A stretch of DNA of 64,000 nucleotides from JAWUVP01 sp034112285 (lineage in GTDB: Bacteria > Pseudomonadota > Gammaproteobacteria > JABDGN01): the NCBI GenBank assembly GCA_034112285.1, contig JAWUVP010000016.1, positions 1 through 64,000 on the forward strand. Reading direction: 5' to 3'. How positions within the stretch are numbered: position 1 is the stretch's first letter; each line of letters begins with the position of its first letter. The notes beneath the pieces were generated by a model, which saw only the letters and a program-made list of their open reading frames with translations, was not told the origin of the DNA and did no database searches. The translations under genes and the position numbers were made by a program. Shown here one piece after another: positions 35,591 to 43,655 of the stretch.

Positions 35591-36340
35591 ATGGACGCAT
35601 ATTTACACACTGAATCGTTAAACTTTTTTTATGCTGATTATCAAGCACTGCATGAAATTAATGTTAATTTTGCCAAAAACACCACCACGACCTTAATTGG
35701 CCCCTCTGGTTCGGGTAAAACCACACTTTTGCGCACATTTAACCGTATTTATGAAATGCAGCCTAAGCAGACCATTACCGGTAAAATTATTTTCAATAAT
35801 GAAAATGTACTGGGTAATGATATTGATGTGAATATTTTACGGCGTAAAATTGGTATGGTTTTTCAAAAACCAACCCCGTTTCCCATGTCTATTTTTGATA
35901 ATGTCGCCTTTGCGCTGCGCTTGCATGAAAAATTATCCAAGTCAGACCTGAACGATAGAGTAGAACAAGCCTTGCGCCATGCTGCGGTGTGGGATGAAGT
36001 GAAAGATAAGCTACACAATGCCGGCACGCATTTGTCGGGTGGGCAACAGCAACGCTTGTGTATTGCACGCACCATTGCCATTGAGCCTGAGGTCTTATTG
36101 TTAGACGAGCCAACCTCGGCCCTTGACCCTATTTCTACGGCCAAAATTGAGGCCTTAATTATAGAGCTTGAAAAAGAGTACACCATTATTATGGTTACCC
36201 ATAACCTGAAACAAGCGCAGCGCTTGGGACATCGGACTATCTTTATGCGTGATGGCGCGGTTGTGGAAGAAAATGCAACCAAAGAATTGTTTGAAAATCC
36301 GCAAGATGAGCGCACGGCGCATTATATTGAGGCGCATTAG
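35591..36340 (+). CDS. pstB: Phosphate ABC transporter ATP-binding protein PstB
   Basis: The ATPase of the phosphate importer, 249 residues. Walker A is GPSGSGKTTLLRTFNRI, the Q-loop is GMVFQKPTPFPMSIFDNV (typical of PstB), the signature is LSGGQQQRLCIARTIA, and Walker B is VLLLDEPTSALDPIS, with switch His in MVTHNLKQAQRL. The usual next gene, phoU, is absent; pstS follows after 75 bp with its own promoter signals. Confidence 0.97.
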   Translation: MDAYLHTESLNFFYADYQALHEINVNFAKNTTTTLIGPSGSGKTTLLRTFNRIYEMQPKQTITGKIIFNNENVLGNDIDVNILRRKIGMVFQKPTPFPMSIFDNVAFALRLHEKLSKSDLNDRVEQALRHAAVWDEVKDKLHNAGTHLSGGQQQRLCIARTIAIEPEVLLLDEPTSALDPISTAKIEALIIELEKEYTIIMVTHNLKQAQRLGHRTIFMRDGAVVEENATKELFENPQDERTAHYIEAH

Positions 36341-36354
36341 GACTTGAGTTGAGG

Positions 36355-36388
36355 GTGTCACACCTTTGTCATATTAAATTTGTAAAAT
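36355..36388 (+). promoter_or_regulatory. Candidate Pho box and -10 for pstS
   Basis: GTGTCAC (36355-36361), spacer ACCT, then TTGTCAT (36366-36372) are close to the Pho box half-site CTGTCAT (five and six of seven). TAAAAT (36383-36388) is the -10, again exactly ten bases after the second half-site. This is the same geometry as at pstC. A strong AAAGGAG ribosome-binding site follows at 36404-36410. Confidence 0.75.
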
Positions 36389-36415
36389 CCAATCAACCTA
36401 ACTAAAGGAGATAAC

Positions 36416-37420
36416 ATGAAAACGATACTTAAATTAATCACCGGGATTGCGGTAGCGCTCTCACTTGCTGCCTGCTCGCAAAACCAAAACCATCTTACCG
36501 GCGCTGGCTCAAGCTTTATTTACCCTGCTTTGTCTATTTGGGCTAAAGATTATGACGCGAAAACAAGCGTTGAAGTGAATTATCAAGCCATTGGTTCTGG
36601 TGGTGGGTTGCAGCAAATTTATTCGCATACGATTGATTTTGCCGCATCTGACATGCCTTTAACCGTTGAACAATTAGCACAAAACAAGTTGCATCAATTC
36701 CCGATGATTGTGGGCGGCATTGTCATGGCCATTAATGTCCCGGGTATCAAATCTAATGCTATCACCTTAAGCGGTAATACGTTGGAAGATATTTATATGG
36801 GTCGCATTAAATTTTGGGACGACACCGCCATTGCTCGCTTAAACGTTGGCGTAAAATTACCGCATAAAGGTATTGTTACAATTCACCGTGCTGATGGTTC
36901 AGGTACAACCTTTAACTTCACCAATTACTTATCAAAAATTAGCTCACAGTGGCAAGAGCACATTGGTGCAAACACCACAGTTGCTTGGCCTGGTAACGGT
37001 ATTGGCGCCAAAGGTAACGCCGGCGTTGCTGCGCAAATTATGCAAACGCCTTATTCAATTGGTTATGTTGAATATGCTTATGCCAACCAAAATAATATGT
37101 CTATAACGAAAATGGTTAACCGTGACCATAAAGTGGTTACCGCAACGAGTGCAACGTTTGCTGCTGCTGCAAAAAATGCCGATTGGCAGGCTAAGAATGG
37201 CTTCTACCAAATCTTGACTGACCAACCCGGTGCTGACAGCTGGCCTATCGTGGCAACAACCTTTGTGCTGACTCCTGAGAAGGCGCGTACACCTCAAGTT
37301 AAAGCTCAGATAGCGAAGTTCTTTACTTGGTGCTTTAAGCATGGCACCGCTTCTGCTGAGAAATTAGACTATGTTGCTATTCCTGATGCAGTTTATGGAA
37401 AAATATTAAAAACGTTCTAA
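36416..37420 (+). CDS. pstS: Phosphate-binding protein PstS (probable lipoprotein)
   Basis: Captures phosphate and delivers it to PstCA. The 334-residue protein starts with a lipoprotein signal (MKTILKLITGIAVALSLAAC; lipidated Cys20). The phosphate-binding residues are in LTGAGSSFIYPALSIWA, AIGSGGGLQQI, ASDMPL and HRADGSGTTFNFTNYLS. In E. coli PstS is soluble, so a lipid anchor is a small difference shared with other groups. It lies last in the cluster with its own candidate Pho box and is followed by a strong terminator, which would favour high expression relative to pstCAB. Confidence 0.96.
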   Translation: MKTILKLITGIAVALSLAACSQNQNHLTGAGSSFIYPALSIWAKDYDAKTSVEVNYQAIGSGGGLQQIYSHTIDFAASDMPLTVEQLAQNKLHQFPMIVGGIVMAINVPGIKSNAITLSGNTLEDIYMGRIKFWDDTAIARLNVGVKLPHKGIVTIHRADGSGTTFNFTNYLSKISSQWQEHIGANTTVAWPGNGIGAKGNAGVAAQIMQTPYSIGYVEYAYANQNNMSITKMVNRDHKVVTATSATFAAAAKNADWQAKNGFYQILTDQPGADSWPIVATTFVLTPEKARTPQVKAQIAKFFTWCFKHGTASAEKLDYVAIPDAVYGKILKTF

Positions 37421-37437
37421 GCTTAATTTAGGCCATC

Positions 37438-37473
37438 GCCCCAGCGCTCAATTGAGCACTGGGGCTTTTTTTT
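37438..37473 (+). terminator. Intrinsic terminator after pstS
   Basis: GCCCCAG...CTGGGGC with a nearly perfect inner stem (CTCAA/TTGAG) followed by eight Ts. Confidence 0.92.
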
Positions 37474-37500
37474 GCCTGGATGATTATTACTTGCTAGAAT
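37472..37500 (+). promoter_or_regulatory. Sigma70-type promoter for the outer-membrane barrel gene
   Basis: -35 TTGCCT (37472-37477), 17-nt spacer, -10 TAGAAT (37495-37500). The start codon is 28 bases further on. The -35 begins within the T-tract of the pstS terminator. Confidence 0.65.
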
Positions 37501-37528
37501 AGCGTTTATTAACTTAAGGAATGTCTTC

Positions 37529-38083
37529 ATGAAAAAATTAGTCTTACTCGCCACCATGGCGTGTGCCACAAGCTCAATGGCTGCTACAGGCCCGTTTGCG
37601 GAATTAAATCTCGGTTATTCCAGCACGGGTAGCTCGGCCATTGAAAATATCAACACCGCGAAAAACTTTGCTAAAAAACAAGATAATAATTTTGGCTATA
37701 ACGTCAATGCGGGCTTATTGTTTTTGGGCATCGGCGCTGAAGTGGGTTATACGCGCTATGCTGATTTGAAATATAATTCTTCGGCTAATTCTGCTCCTGC
37801 CGACCTGTCGGGCATTCATCTTGCATTACGCGTTGAGCAAGGCATAGGCCCGCTGTATTTCGTAGGTAAATTGGGCTATGGCCAATTGAAGCAAGGTGGC
37901 TTTACGGTTGATCAAGCTAAGGTTGCCGCTAAGAATAAATCTGGCGTGTTTTTTGGCGCGGGTGTTGGCATTACCTTTATGCCTACTTTGTCGGTGATTG
38001 CGCAATATCAGCAGACTCAAGGCAGTAGTGGAAGCGTGCCGACGGCTAGCTTGACGAGTGTTGGAATTAATTGGAATATTTAA
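37529..38083 (+). CDS. Outer-membrane beta-barrel protein (OmpA/OmpW-like porin fold)
   Basis: A 184-residue exported protein with a signal peptide (MKKLVLLATMACATSSMAA). The mature part alternates aromatic/hydrophobic and polar residues in about eight strands: PFAELNLGYSS, FGYNVNAGLLFLGIGAEVGY, GIHLALRVEQGIGPLYFVGK, GVFFGAGVGITFMPTLSVIA, ending TASLTSVGINWNI. Such small barrels form porins or adhesins; this sequence does not let me say which. A promoter and an AAGGA site precede it. No obvious partner gene. Confidence 0.75.
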   Translation: MKKLVLLATMACATSSMAATGPFAELNLGYSSTGSSAIENINTAKNFAKKQDNNFGYNVNAGLLFLGIGAEVGYTRYADLKYNSSANSAPADLSGIHLALRVEQGIGPLYFVGKLGYGQLKQGGFTVDQAKVAAKNKSGVFFGAGVGITFMPTLSVIAQYQQTQGSSGSVPTASLTSVGINWNI

Positions 38084-38253
38084 CGCCCCTCTGGAAACTA
38101 AATATTCCATCACGGCGAGCGACGTGATGAGCTCCTGCAGGTAATCGGGCGCTTAATAAGACTACGGCTGGCAGGAGAAGGTTAACCTATGGGCGCATAG
38201 GTGATACCCAAGCATGACGAATTCCTTTTCCTGCAAGACTTAACGCTCAATTC

Positions 38254-38450
38254 TTACGGTATAGTGAAACTCAAACCGGCCCTTGTCGCCACATAGACCT
38301 TGGTGCCATCACTGCTGACGGCTACGCCATAAACAACATTACGCCCCAAGCCCTCTGTCGTGGTTTTGTTGCTAAAGCTGGCGCCGAAATCGGTGCTGAT
38401 GCTCAAGCCGCCTTCTGTCGCCGCGTATATTTTAGTACCGTCACTGCTGC
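38254..38450 (-). pseudogene. C-terminal remnant of a beta-propeller repeat protein
   Basis: On the minus strand an open stretch of about 65 codons encodes two propeller-like repeats: SSDGTKIYAATEGGLSISTD, then GVAVSSDGTKVYVATRAGLS, ending in TAA at 38254. The repeated SSDGTK(I/V)Y pattern is typical of blade strands. There is no start codon; the frame ends where the 89-codon frame of the next entry begins to overlap it in another phase at a poly-A run. The 38084-38253 interval holds a CATCACG/CGTGATG hairpin (38108-38129) and no gene. Confidence 0.6.
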
Positions 38451-38672
38451 GGCAGATTTTTTCTTTTTTATAGGCTTGGGAGCTGTGTCTAAGCCGTTCG
38501 TTTCGCCTAGGCTTTCTCTGATTAGTTTTTTTTCGACAATGCGATAAAGCCCTTGATAATCATCCCAATATTGCTTCATCATGGCATCAATATTCTTGAG
38601 CGCGGGGTCGAGAAACAGGGAGGACTTAGGCGGTGGCATGGAGTTAGTTTCTGGCAGTTGGGGCTGTATCAT
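38403..38672 (-). CDS. Small hypothetical protein, possibly truncated or frameshifted
   Basis: An 89-residue frame with AGGA six bases before the ATG. The first 70 residues look like a real protein (ALKNIDAMMKQYWDDYQGLY, then a basic KKLIRESLGE and PKPIKKKK). The last 17 residues overlap, in another frame, the DNA encoding the propeller remnant. An A-rich run near the junction suggests a frameshift or fusion of two remnants. Function unknown. Confidence 0.4.
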   Translation of the reverse strand: MIQPQLPETNSMPPPKSSLFLDPALKNIDAMMKQYWDDYQGLYRIVEKKLIRESLGETNGLDTAPKPIKKKKSAAAVTVLKYTRRQKAA

Positions 38673-38824
38673 TGTCGTTCCTCGGGCTATAATAGGTTAA
38701 ATAATTCTGAAATTCGATTATTTTAGCGTGACGATAATGTTTTCTCAATGGCTGGGAGGCTAGGGATTGCCTGGGGTTTTAGCACGGTGCTTCAGGGCTG
38801 TCTTTTATTCATTGTATATGCTGT

Positions 38825-38853
38825 TTGCAATACTTTACATTATTGCTTATATT
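38825..38853 (+). promoter_or_regulatory. Candidate promoter for the MurL-like gene
   Basis: -35 TTGCAA (38825-38830), 17-nt spacer, -10 TATATT (38848-38853). The start codon is at 38884. The spacer and leader contain related GCAATAC and AGTATTG sequences in opposite orientation, which could be an operator. Confidence 0.5.
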
Positions 38854-38883
38854 ATAGTTAACATGGCAGTATTGTAAGGCAGT

Positions 38884-40296
38884 ATGACTCAAAACACGGT
38901 AACTATAGCATCGTTCAAACGCACTCAACATGAATTGCGATTTTCCTTTGCTTGGTGTGAGCAACAATTTCCCATGCGTTATTGTTATGATACGTCGATT
39001 GATTTTTTTCAATTGGAGAAACGCTATGGTGTAGAAACGATGCATAATATCTATTTTCACATTATCGCGTTTGAGGTGAATAAATTTGCCAGCATAAAAC
39101 CAAATGTTATTGATTTTGGTGAGTTTTCACGTTTTCAAACTAAAGCCTTTGAAAATTTATGGCGCACTATTATTGTGAATGCGTGGGCGCAGTGGCGATA
39201 TGAAAATAATATCATCCAATATGTGGGGCCTGAGTTTAGTGTGCCATCCGCTGCCGCCTCCACCACAAAGCCTATTAGATTACAAGACAGTGAAACAGAA
39301 ATATTACTGTTTACTAGTAGTGGTAAAGATAGCTTGGCCTGTTTGTCTTTATTAACAGATGCAGGTGTTGTATTTGATACATTGACTTATGCCTGTAATG
39401 TTTATGGTGATATGGACCAGCAACACCGAAGCGGGGAAGCTATAGCAGTTAATGCCAATGTTGGGCAGCAACGTAAGCAGTGGATTGAAGACAGCTTCTT
39501 AAACTCAAATATTCTAGACCACCCAAACGTTGAGACCTGTACGTTAATCGCTGCCGAGACCCCAAGTTCGATTTTTGCCAGTTTACCGTATGTGTTAATG
39601 CACGATTATCATTATATTGCTCTCGGTCATGAACGCAGCGCCAATAGTGGCCAATTGAGATGGGATAAAACTGGCGAAGAAATCAATCATCAATGGGGCA
39701 AGTCATTCGCTGCTGAAACACTATTGAATGATTACATTCGAACGCATTTAATTAGCAACTTTAGTGTGTTTAGTTTATTACAACCTATTCATGACGTGCT
39801 GATTTTCACGTTGATGAATAACAATCTTGCTGTAATTGAGCACAGTAATTCTTGTAACATTGATATTCAGGGTTGTGGCAGCTGTCCGAAATGTATTTAT
39901 GTGGATTTAGGATTTAAAGCTTATTTACCCAAAGATGCGCCATTTCGCGAGTTCAAAACTGATCCATTTGATATTGAGCAGAATCAATTTCTTTACCGAC
40001 AATTATTGGGCTTGGAACAACATTTACCATTTGAGTGTATTGGTCAACAGGATGAAACTAATTTAGCATTTGCTTTATGTGTTGCTAAAGGCTACCAAGG
40101 CAAGGCGCTTAAACAATACCAAGCAGCACATTTAGCACCACCCGATATCGAACAATTACAAAATCGATATCTTAACGTACATACTGAACATAATATTCCA
40201 CAGTTCGTTGCTGAAAATGTGATCCCATTAATGATGATAGCGGCGGAACAGGCTAAGCAAGAAATTAGCCTACAACTTGGCTGGACGCTTACTTAA
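38884..40296 (+). CDS. MurL-like PP-loop protein (UDP-MurNAc-L-Ala-L-Glu epimerase family)
   Basis: A 470-residue protein. The PP-loop nucleotide-binding motif is LLFTSSGKDSLACL (SSGKDS at residues 145-150; usual form SGGKDS or GGGKDS). Downstream blocks match the MurL family as I know it: GHERSANSGQLRWD (about 248-261), INHQWGKSFAAE (267-278), FSVFSLLQPIHD (293-304), NSCNID and CGSCPKCIYVDL (331-342), where the paired cysteines may bind metal. MurL epimerises the terminal L-Glu of the muropeptide precursor, working with MurD2. No murD2 is next to it here, so the substrate may differ. The C-terminal 120 residues after the Cys motif are helical. Assignment rests on motif order only. Confidence 0.7.
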   Translation: MTQNTVTIASFKRTQHELRFSFAWCEQQFPMRYCYDTSIDFFQLEKRYGVETMHNIYFHIIAFEVNKFASIKPNVIDFGEFSRFQTKAFENLWRTIIVNAWAQWRYENNIIQYVGPEFSVPSAAASTTKPIRLQDSETEILLFTSSGKDSLACLSLLTDAGVVFDTLTYACNVYGDMDQQHRSGEAIAVNANVGQQRKQWIEDSFLNSNILDHPNVETCTLIAAETPSSIFASLPYVLMHDYHYIALGHERSANSGQLRWDKTGEEINHQWGKSFAAETLLNDYIRTHLISNFSVFSLLQPIHDVLIFTLMNNNLAVIEHSNSCNIDIQGCGSCPKCIYVDLGFKAYLPKDAPFREFKTDPFDIEQNQFLYRQLLGLEQHLPFECIGQQDETNLAFALCVAKGYQGKALKQYQAAHLAPPDIEQLQNRYLNVHTEHNIPQFVAENVIPLMMIAAEQAKQEISLQLGWTLT

Positions 40297-40477
40297 ATTC
40301 TAAGTGACTTTTTCTTATCCTGTATCCGCCAGCGGCGACGCACCGCTCCCTCACCTCATGTAATCCCTAGCTCTCCAGGCGATGGTTTTGGCATCCCTTA
40401 GCGTGTTGCACAGACTCTATTCTAACAACAGCACGCGCTAATGCCAAATTAAGACGACAAAAATGATGTGCCTAGGT

Positions 40478-40687
40478 TTAAGCCCCTTCACTCTGATATT
40501 CTAAGATATCCCCAGGCTGACACTCTAAAGCCTTACATATAGCATCTAACGTGCTCATTCTTACCGCTTTAGCTTTGCCATTTTTTAAAATCGAGAGGTT
40601 TTGCTCGGTAATGCCGATAGCCTCGGCGAGTGCTTTTGAGCGCATTTTGCGCTTGGCGAGCATGACATCCACATTTGTAATAATCAT
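40478..40687 (-). CDS. YozG-like XRE/Cro transcriptional regulator
   Basis: A 69-residue helix-turn-helix protein (ALAEAIGITEQNLSILKNGK, then MSTLDAICKALECQPGDILE). This compact Cro-like type (HTH_26, YozG) is usually encoded with DUF2975 membrane proteins, and here it starts 3 bp after the DUF2975 stop. It probably regulates the pair. The 181-bp gap downstream to the MurL-like gene end has no further gene. Confidence 0.9.
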   Translation of the reverse strand: MIITNVDVMLAKRKMRSKALAEAIGITEQNLSILKNGKAKAVRMSTLDAICKALECQPGDILEYQSEGA

Positions 40688-40690
40688 AAG

Positions 40691-41239
40691 TTAAACCGTA
40701 TAATCCTGTTCTTCTTGTAATTTAAGCCCTACTGCCATCACCCAAGAGATTAAAATCACAATTAAAGCAATTAAGATCACGGCAATGTTATTACTGCCGA
40801 AGCTGGCTTCGAGAACATGTTGGCCGGGTGCGTTGTGCCACGTTAAAACTAATGATAATAATGCTTCATGTATAGGCGTAAGAAGCTGCCATACGATGAG
40901 TGTCCAGCCGACATTGCGAATTAACCGCACGTTTTCTAAGCTGAAAATTTGTTGTCGTTGATAATGGTTAAACAAACGTATTAGAAAATACAGCAATAGC
41001 ATGTTGGGTAAAACCAGCCCCATATCAAGCAGAAAGCCCATGGCTTTGATGCCGGGGGTAATGATTGCCGTGGTAATGCCCATCGGTATGGGTGAATAAG
41101 AGAGCCCAAAGATGCTGCCGCCTAAATGGATTGTTTGGGGCAATAAGATCCAACTAATGGCTGTGCCAAGTGGCATGATAACGAGCACACACCAAAATAA
41201 TATTCGAAGTAAATGACTAATTTTAACGATGCGATCCAT
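40691..41239 (-). CDS. DUF2975 domain membrane protein
   Basis: A 182-residue inner-membrane protein with four predicted helices (LLRILFWCVLVIMPLGTAI, MGLVLPNMLLLYFLIRLF, VGWTLIVWQLLTPIHEALL, IAVILIALIVILISWVMAV) and a basic amphipathic segment after helix 2 (NHYQRQQIFSLENVRLIRNV) that is the DUF2975 hallmark. I chose the ATG at 41239 because GAGGG lies five bases upstream; the frame extends eight codons further. It is the first gene of a two-gene unit with the YozG-like regulator. The function of this widespread pair is not established. Confidence 0.88.
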   Translation of the reverse strand: MDRIVKISHLLRILFWCVLVIMPLGTAISWILLPQTIHLGGSIFGLSYSPIPMGITTAIITPGIKAMGFLLDMGLVLPNMLLLYFLIRLFNHYQRQQIFSLENVRLIRNVGWTLIVWQLLTPIHEALLSLVLTWHNAPGQHVLEASFGSNNIAVILIALIVILISWVMAVGLKLQEEQDYTV

Positions 41240-41257
41240 GAATCCCTCTGCTTGAAA

Positions 41258-41352
41258 AAACACTTTTGGTCTTACGTAAATCCAATTATCTTATTTATTA
41301 TATTGCCAATTTGCAAGGGCTTTACGTAAGGCCAAAAGTGTTTCACTTTTGG
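41258..41352. repeat. Nested inverted repeats upstream of the DUF2975 gene
   Basis: A 23-bp arm (41258-41280, containing CACTTTTGGTCTTACGTAAA) pairs with 41321-41343 with one mismatch across a 40-nt AT-rich loop. The right arm also pairs with what follows: CCAAAAGTG (41332-41340) and CACTTTTGG (41344-41352), a perfect 9-bp stem with a 3-nt loop. The two alternative foldings are mutually exclusive. This lies in the leader or promoter of the DUF2975 gene, or is a small MITE. The short frame across it is not a gene. Confidence 0.75.
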
Positions 41353-41454
41353 TGCGTTTGTTTGAGCCAGGCACACCACCTACTTTGCACCTGACCCAAA
41401 CGCCCGCCTTTAACGCTAACTTCTGAAGACAAGAGGGATTATAACTATTTATTA

Positions 41455-41507
41455 TTGTTTTGCAATAACTTTTTATCGCTTTATGCAAAATTTTTATTGC
41501 AAAGCAA
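41455..41507. repeat. 14-bp inverted repeat upstream of marC and DUF2975 genes
   Basis: TTGTTTTGCAATAA (41455-41468) pairs with TTATTGCAAAGCAA (41494-41507) with one mismatch. It lies in the divergent region between the DUF2975 and marC genes, outside the first nested repeat. With that repeat, much of the 360-bp divergent region is palindromic. Confidence 0.65.
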
Positions 41508-41600
41508 CCTTTCCCCACTCTGCCTTAGTGAATAGAAATTGTAATATGGCAAAATATTCATTACAATGAATATCTTATTTCATTTGATCAAGGACCTTCT

Positions 41601-42224
41601 ATGACAATCAGCCAGTACGTAAACATGTCAATCAGTCTGCTTGCTGTGCTTAATCCATTGGGAGGAGCCGCTATCTACTTATCAATGATTGGTGGTTTTA
41701 GTGACGCTGATTTAAAAGCTATTCCGCCACGCTTTACCATCGGGGTTATCGTTACGCTGCTAATTAGCTTTTGGGTTGGTCATTATTTTCTAACGTTGTT
41801 TGGCATTAATTTACCCTCTTTCCAAGTAGCCGGTGGCCTTATTTTAGTGTTAATTGGTTTGGGTCAGATTTTACCTAAAGCTGAAAGTGATTCCAGCACT
41901 ACCCCAGTTAGCGAAAAAAAAGCAAATATTGCCATTGTTCCGCTCGCCATACCCCTTGTCGCCGGGCCGGGTGGAATTGCCATAGTTATCTCTGATGCTG
42001 AGATTATGCACTCCCATCTAATTGACAAGTTTATTTTCTGCCTAATTCTCATTGTGTTAGGTTTATTTATGGGCGTTATGATCAAATATGCACCCAGCAT
42101 TGGCAAAAAATTGGGTAGTGCAGCGATGAGCACGGTTGCCCGCGTGATGGGGTTGATTATTGCCGCTATTGGCATGAACATGTTAGCGCATGGCATGCTC
42201 AGCCTATTCCCTGGCTTGCAATGA
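41601..42224 (+). CDS. MarC family membrane protein
   Basis: A 207-residue inner-membrane protein with six predicted helices. MarC-family motifs are present: LLAVLNPLGGAAIYLSM at the start, FQVAGGLILVLIGLGQIL in the middle, and VPLAIPLVAGPGGIAIVI after the central loop. The family was first linked to multiple antibiotic resistance, but that was withdrawn; a transport function is presumed. AAGGACC lies upstream of the ATG. It appears monocistronic, with a terminator hairpin downstream. Confidence 0.93.
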   Translation: MTISQYVNMSISLLAVLNPLGGAAIYLSMIGGFSDADLKAIPPRFTIGVIVTLLISFWVGHYFLTLFGINLPSFQVAGGLILVLIGLGQILPKAESDSSTTPVSEKKANIAIVPLAIPLVAGPGGIAIVISDAEIMHSHLIDKFIFCLILIVLGLFMGVMIKYAPSIGKKLGSAAMSTVARVMGLIIAAIGMNMLAHGMLSLFPGLQ

Positions 42225-42247
42225 TTGTGCTTTTTTCAAATTATTAA

Positions 42248-42295
42248 CCTGCTTTAGTTTATCGATAACCAAAGCAGGCTAGGCTTTTTATTTTT
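42248..42295 (+). terminator. Probable terminator after marC
   Basis: CCTGCTTT (42248-42255) pairs with AAAGCAGG (42271-42278) around a 15-nt loop, followed after a few bases by a T-rich run (CTTTTTATTTTT). Confidence 0.6.
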
Positions 42296-42306
42296 CTAGG
42301 TTCTTC

Positions 42307-43566
42307 ATGTCTTATCCTCGCAGTAAATTTTTACCTTGGCTTATTTGGGCTTTAGCCTCTAGCTTTGTCTTTTATAAGTATGTACTTGAGGTAGCGCCGA
42401 GCGTTATGGCCCATGAGCTAATGGCCACCTTTCACTTAACCGGCACACAGCTAGGCAATTTAGCGGCTTGTTATTTCTATGCTTATTTGTGTATGCAAAT
42501 ACCGGTGGGGGTTTTGTTAGACCGATTTGCTGCCCGTAATATTATTGCCATAGCTATCTTAATCTGTGCACTGGCCACCGGCCTGTTTAGTTATACTGAT
42601 AATTTAAATGTTGCTTATCTTAGCCGCATTTTAGTCGGACTTTTTGGCGCCTTTTCAGCGGTGGGCACAATGAAGTTAGTCACCTTATTATTTCCCAGCC
42701 ACCGTTTTGCCCTGCTCTCTGGCTTAATGATGACAGTAGCGATGATTGGAGCGGTTGTGGGGCAAGGGCCTTTGGCATTTAGTGTTGGACATATTGGCTG
42801 GCGCCATAGCATGTTGATACTGGCAGCGCTGGGCGTTATATTGACGCTGGTCTTTTTTGTTTTATCCGGCCATAAAACTGAAGATGTGCCGCATCAAAAA
42901 CGTACTTTTGCACAGGTGTGGCAAGGCCTTAAGGTGATTGTTTGTAACCGCAATAGCTGGCTAATTGCCTTGTATTCTGGGCTCGCGTTTGCGCCGATTA
43001 ATGCCTTTGCAGGGCTGTGGGGCATTCCGTATTTAACCGAGGTGTATCATGTTGCACGCACGCAAATGGCGGGAGTGGTGTCATTAACGTTTATTGGCTT
43101 TGCCATTGGCGCGCCCTTATCGGGCTGGTACTCCAGCTATTTAGGTAAGCGTAAAATAGTGATGCTAGCCGGAACCGTGTTAGCGCTCGCCTGCTTATTG
43201 GTCTGTTTGTATGTGCACCTCCCATTATTTTGGTTGGCGGTAACCCTGTTTATTATGGGGTTTTTTATTAGCTTTTTCTTTGTCTCGTTTGCCTATATAA
43301 GTGAATTAAACCCGCACCACTTTGCCGGCTCGAGCATAGGCTTTATTAATATGTTTAACGCCTTGTGTGGCGCCGTGTCCGAGCCTTTGATTGGCAAACT
43401 GTTGGATTCACACTGGTCGGGAAAAATGGTTGATGGTGCGCGTTATTTTGCCGCACAAAATTACCACCATGCGTTAGCCATTTTGCCTGTAGGCTTGGTA
43501 GTGGCGATTGTGTTGCTTATCTTTACAAAAGAAACGTATGGCGTGCAAAATAATAGTTCAACCTAA
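42307..43566 (+). CDS. MFS transporter
   Basis: A 419-residue major facilitator with twelve predicted helices. The cytoplasmic loop 2-3 motif reads GVLLDRFAARNIIAI, and the N-terminal half contains SRILVGLFGAFSAVGTMKL and HRFALLSGLMMTVAMIGAVVG-type helices. The pattern resembles the nitrate/phthalate-type or Legionella phagosomal-transporter style MFS, but I cannot assign a substrate. No partner gene; a 90-bp gap separates it from the patatin gene. Confidence 0.88.
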   Translation: MSYPRSKFLPWLIWALASSFVFYKYVLEVAPSVMAHELMATFHLTGTQLGNLAACYFYAYLCMQIPVGVLLDRFAARNIIAIAILICALATGLFSYTDNLNVAYLSRILVGLFGAFSAVGTMKLVTLLFPSHRFALLSGLMMTVAMIGAVVGQGPLAFSVGHIGWRHSMLILAALGVILTLVFFVLSGHKTEDVPHQKRTFAQVWQGLKVIVCNRNSWLIALYSGLAFAPINAFAGLWGIPYLTEVYHVARTQMAGVVSLTFIGFAIGAPLSGWYSSYLGKRKIVMLAGTVLALACLLVCLYVHLPLFWLAVTLFIMGFFISFFFVSFAYISELNPHHFAGSSIGFINMFNALCGAVSEPLIGKLLDSHWSGKMVDGARYFAAQNYHHALAILPVGLVVAIVLLIFTKETYGVQNNSST

Positions 43567-43655
43567 CGTTTACTCAATAACGCCGGCAAAAGGCAAAAGA
43601 CTTTTCATTCGAATATGATTATAATTGCCCTTATCTCTATTGAAACAGGTTTATT

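Noticed and set aside
41291..41518. 75-codon minus-strand frame upstream of the DUF2975 gene
   Set aside because: It lies in the inverted-repeat region, and its sequence mirrors the palindromes.
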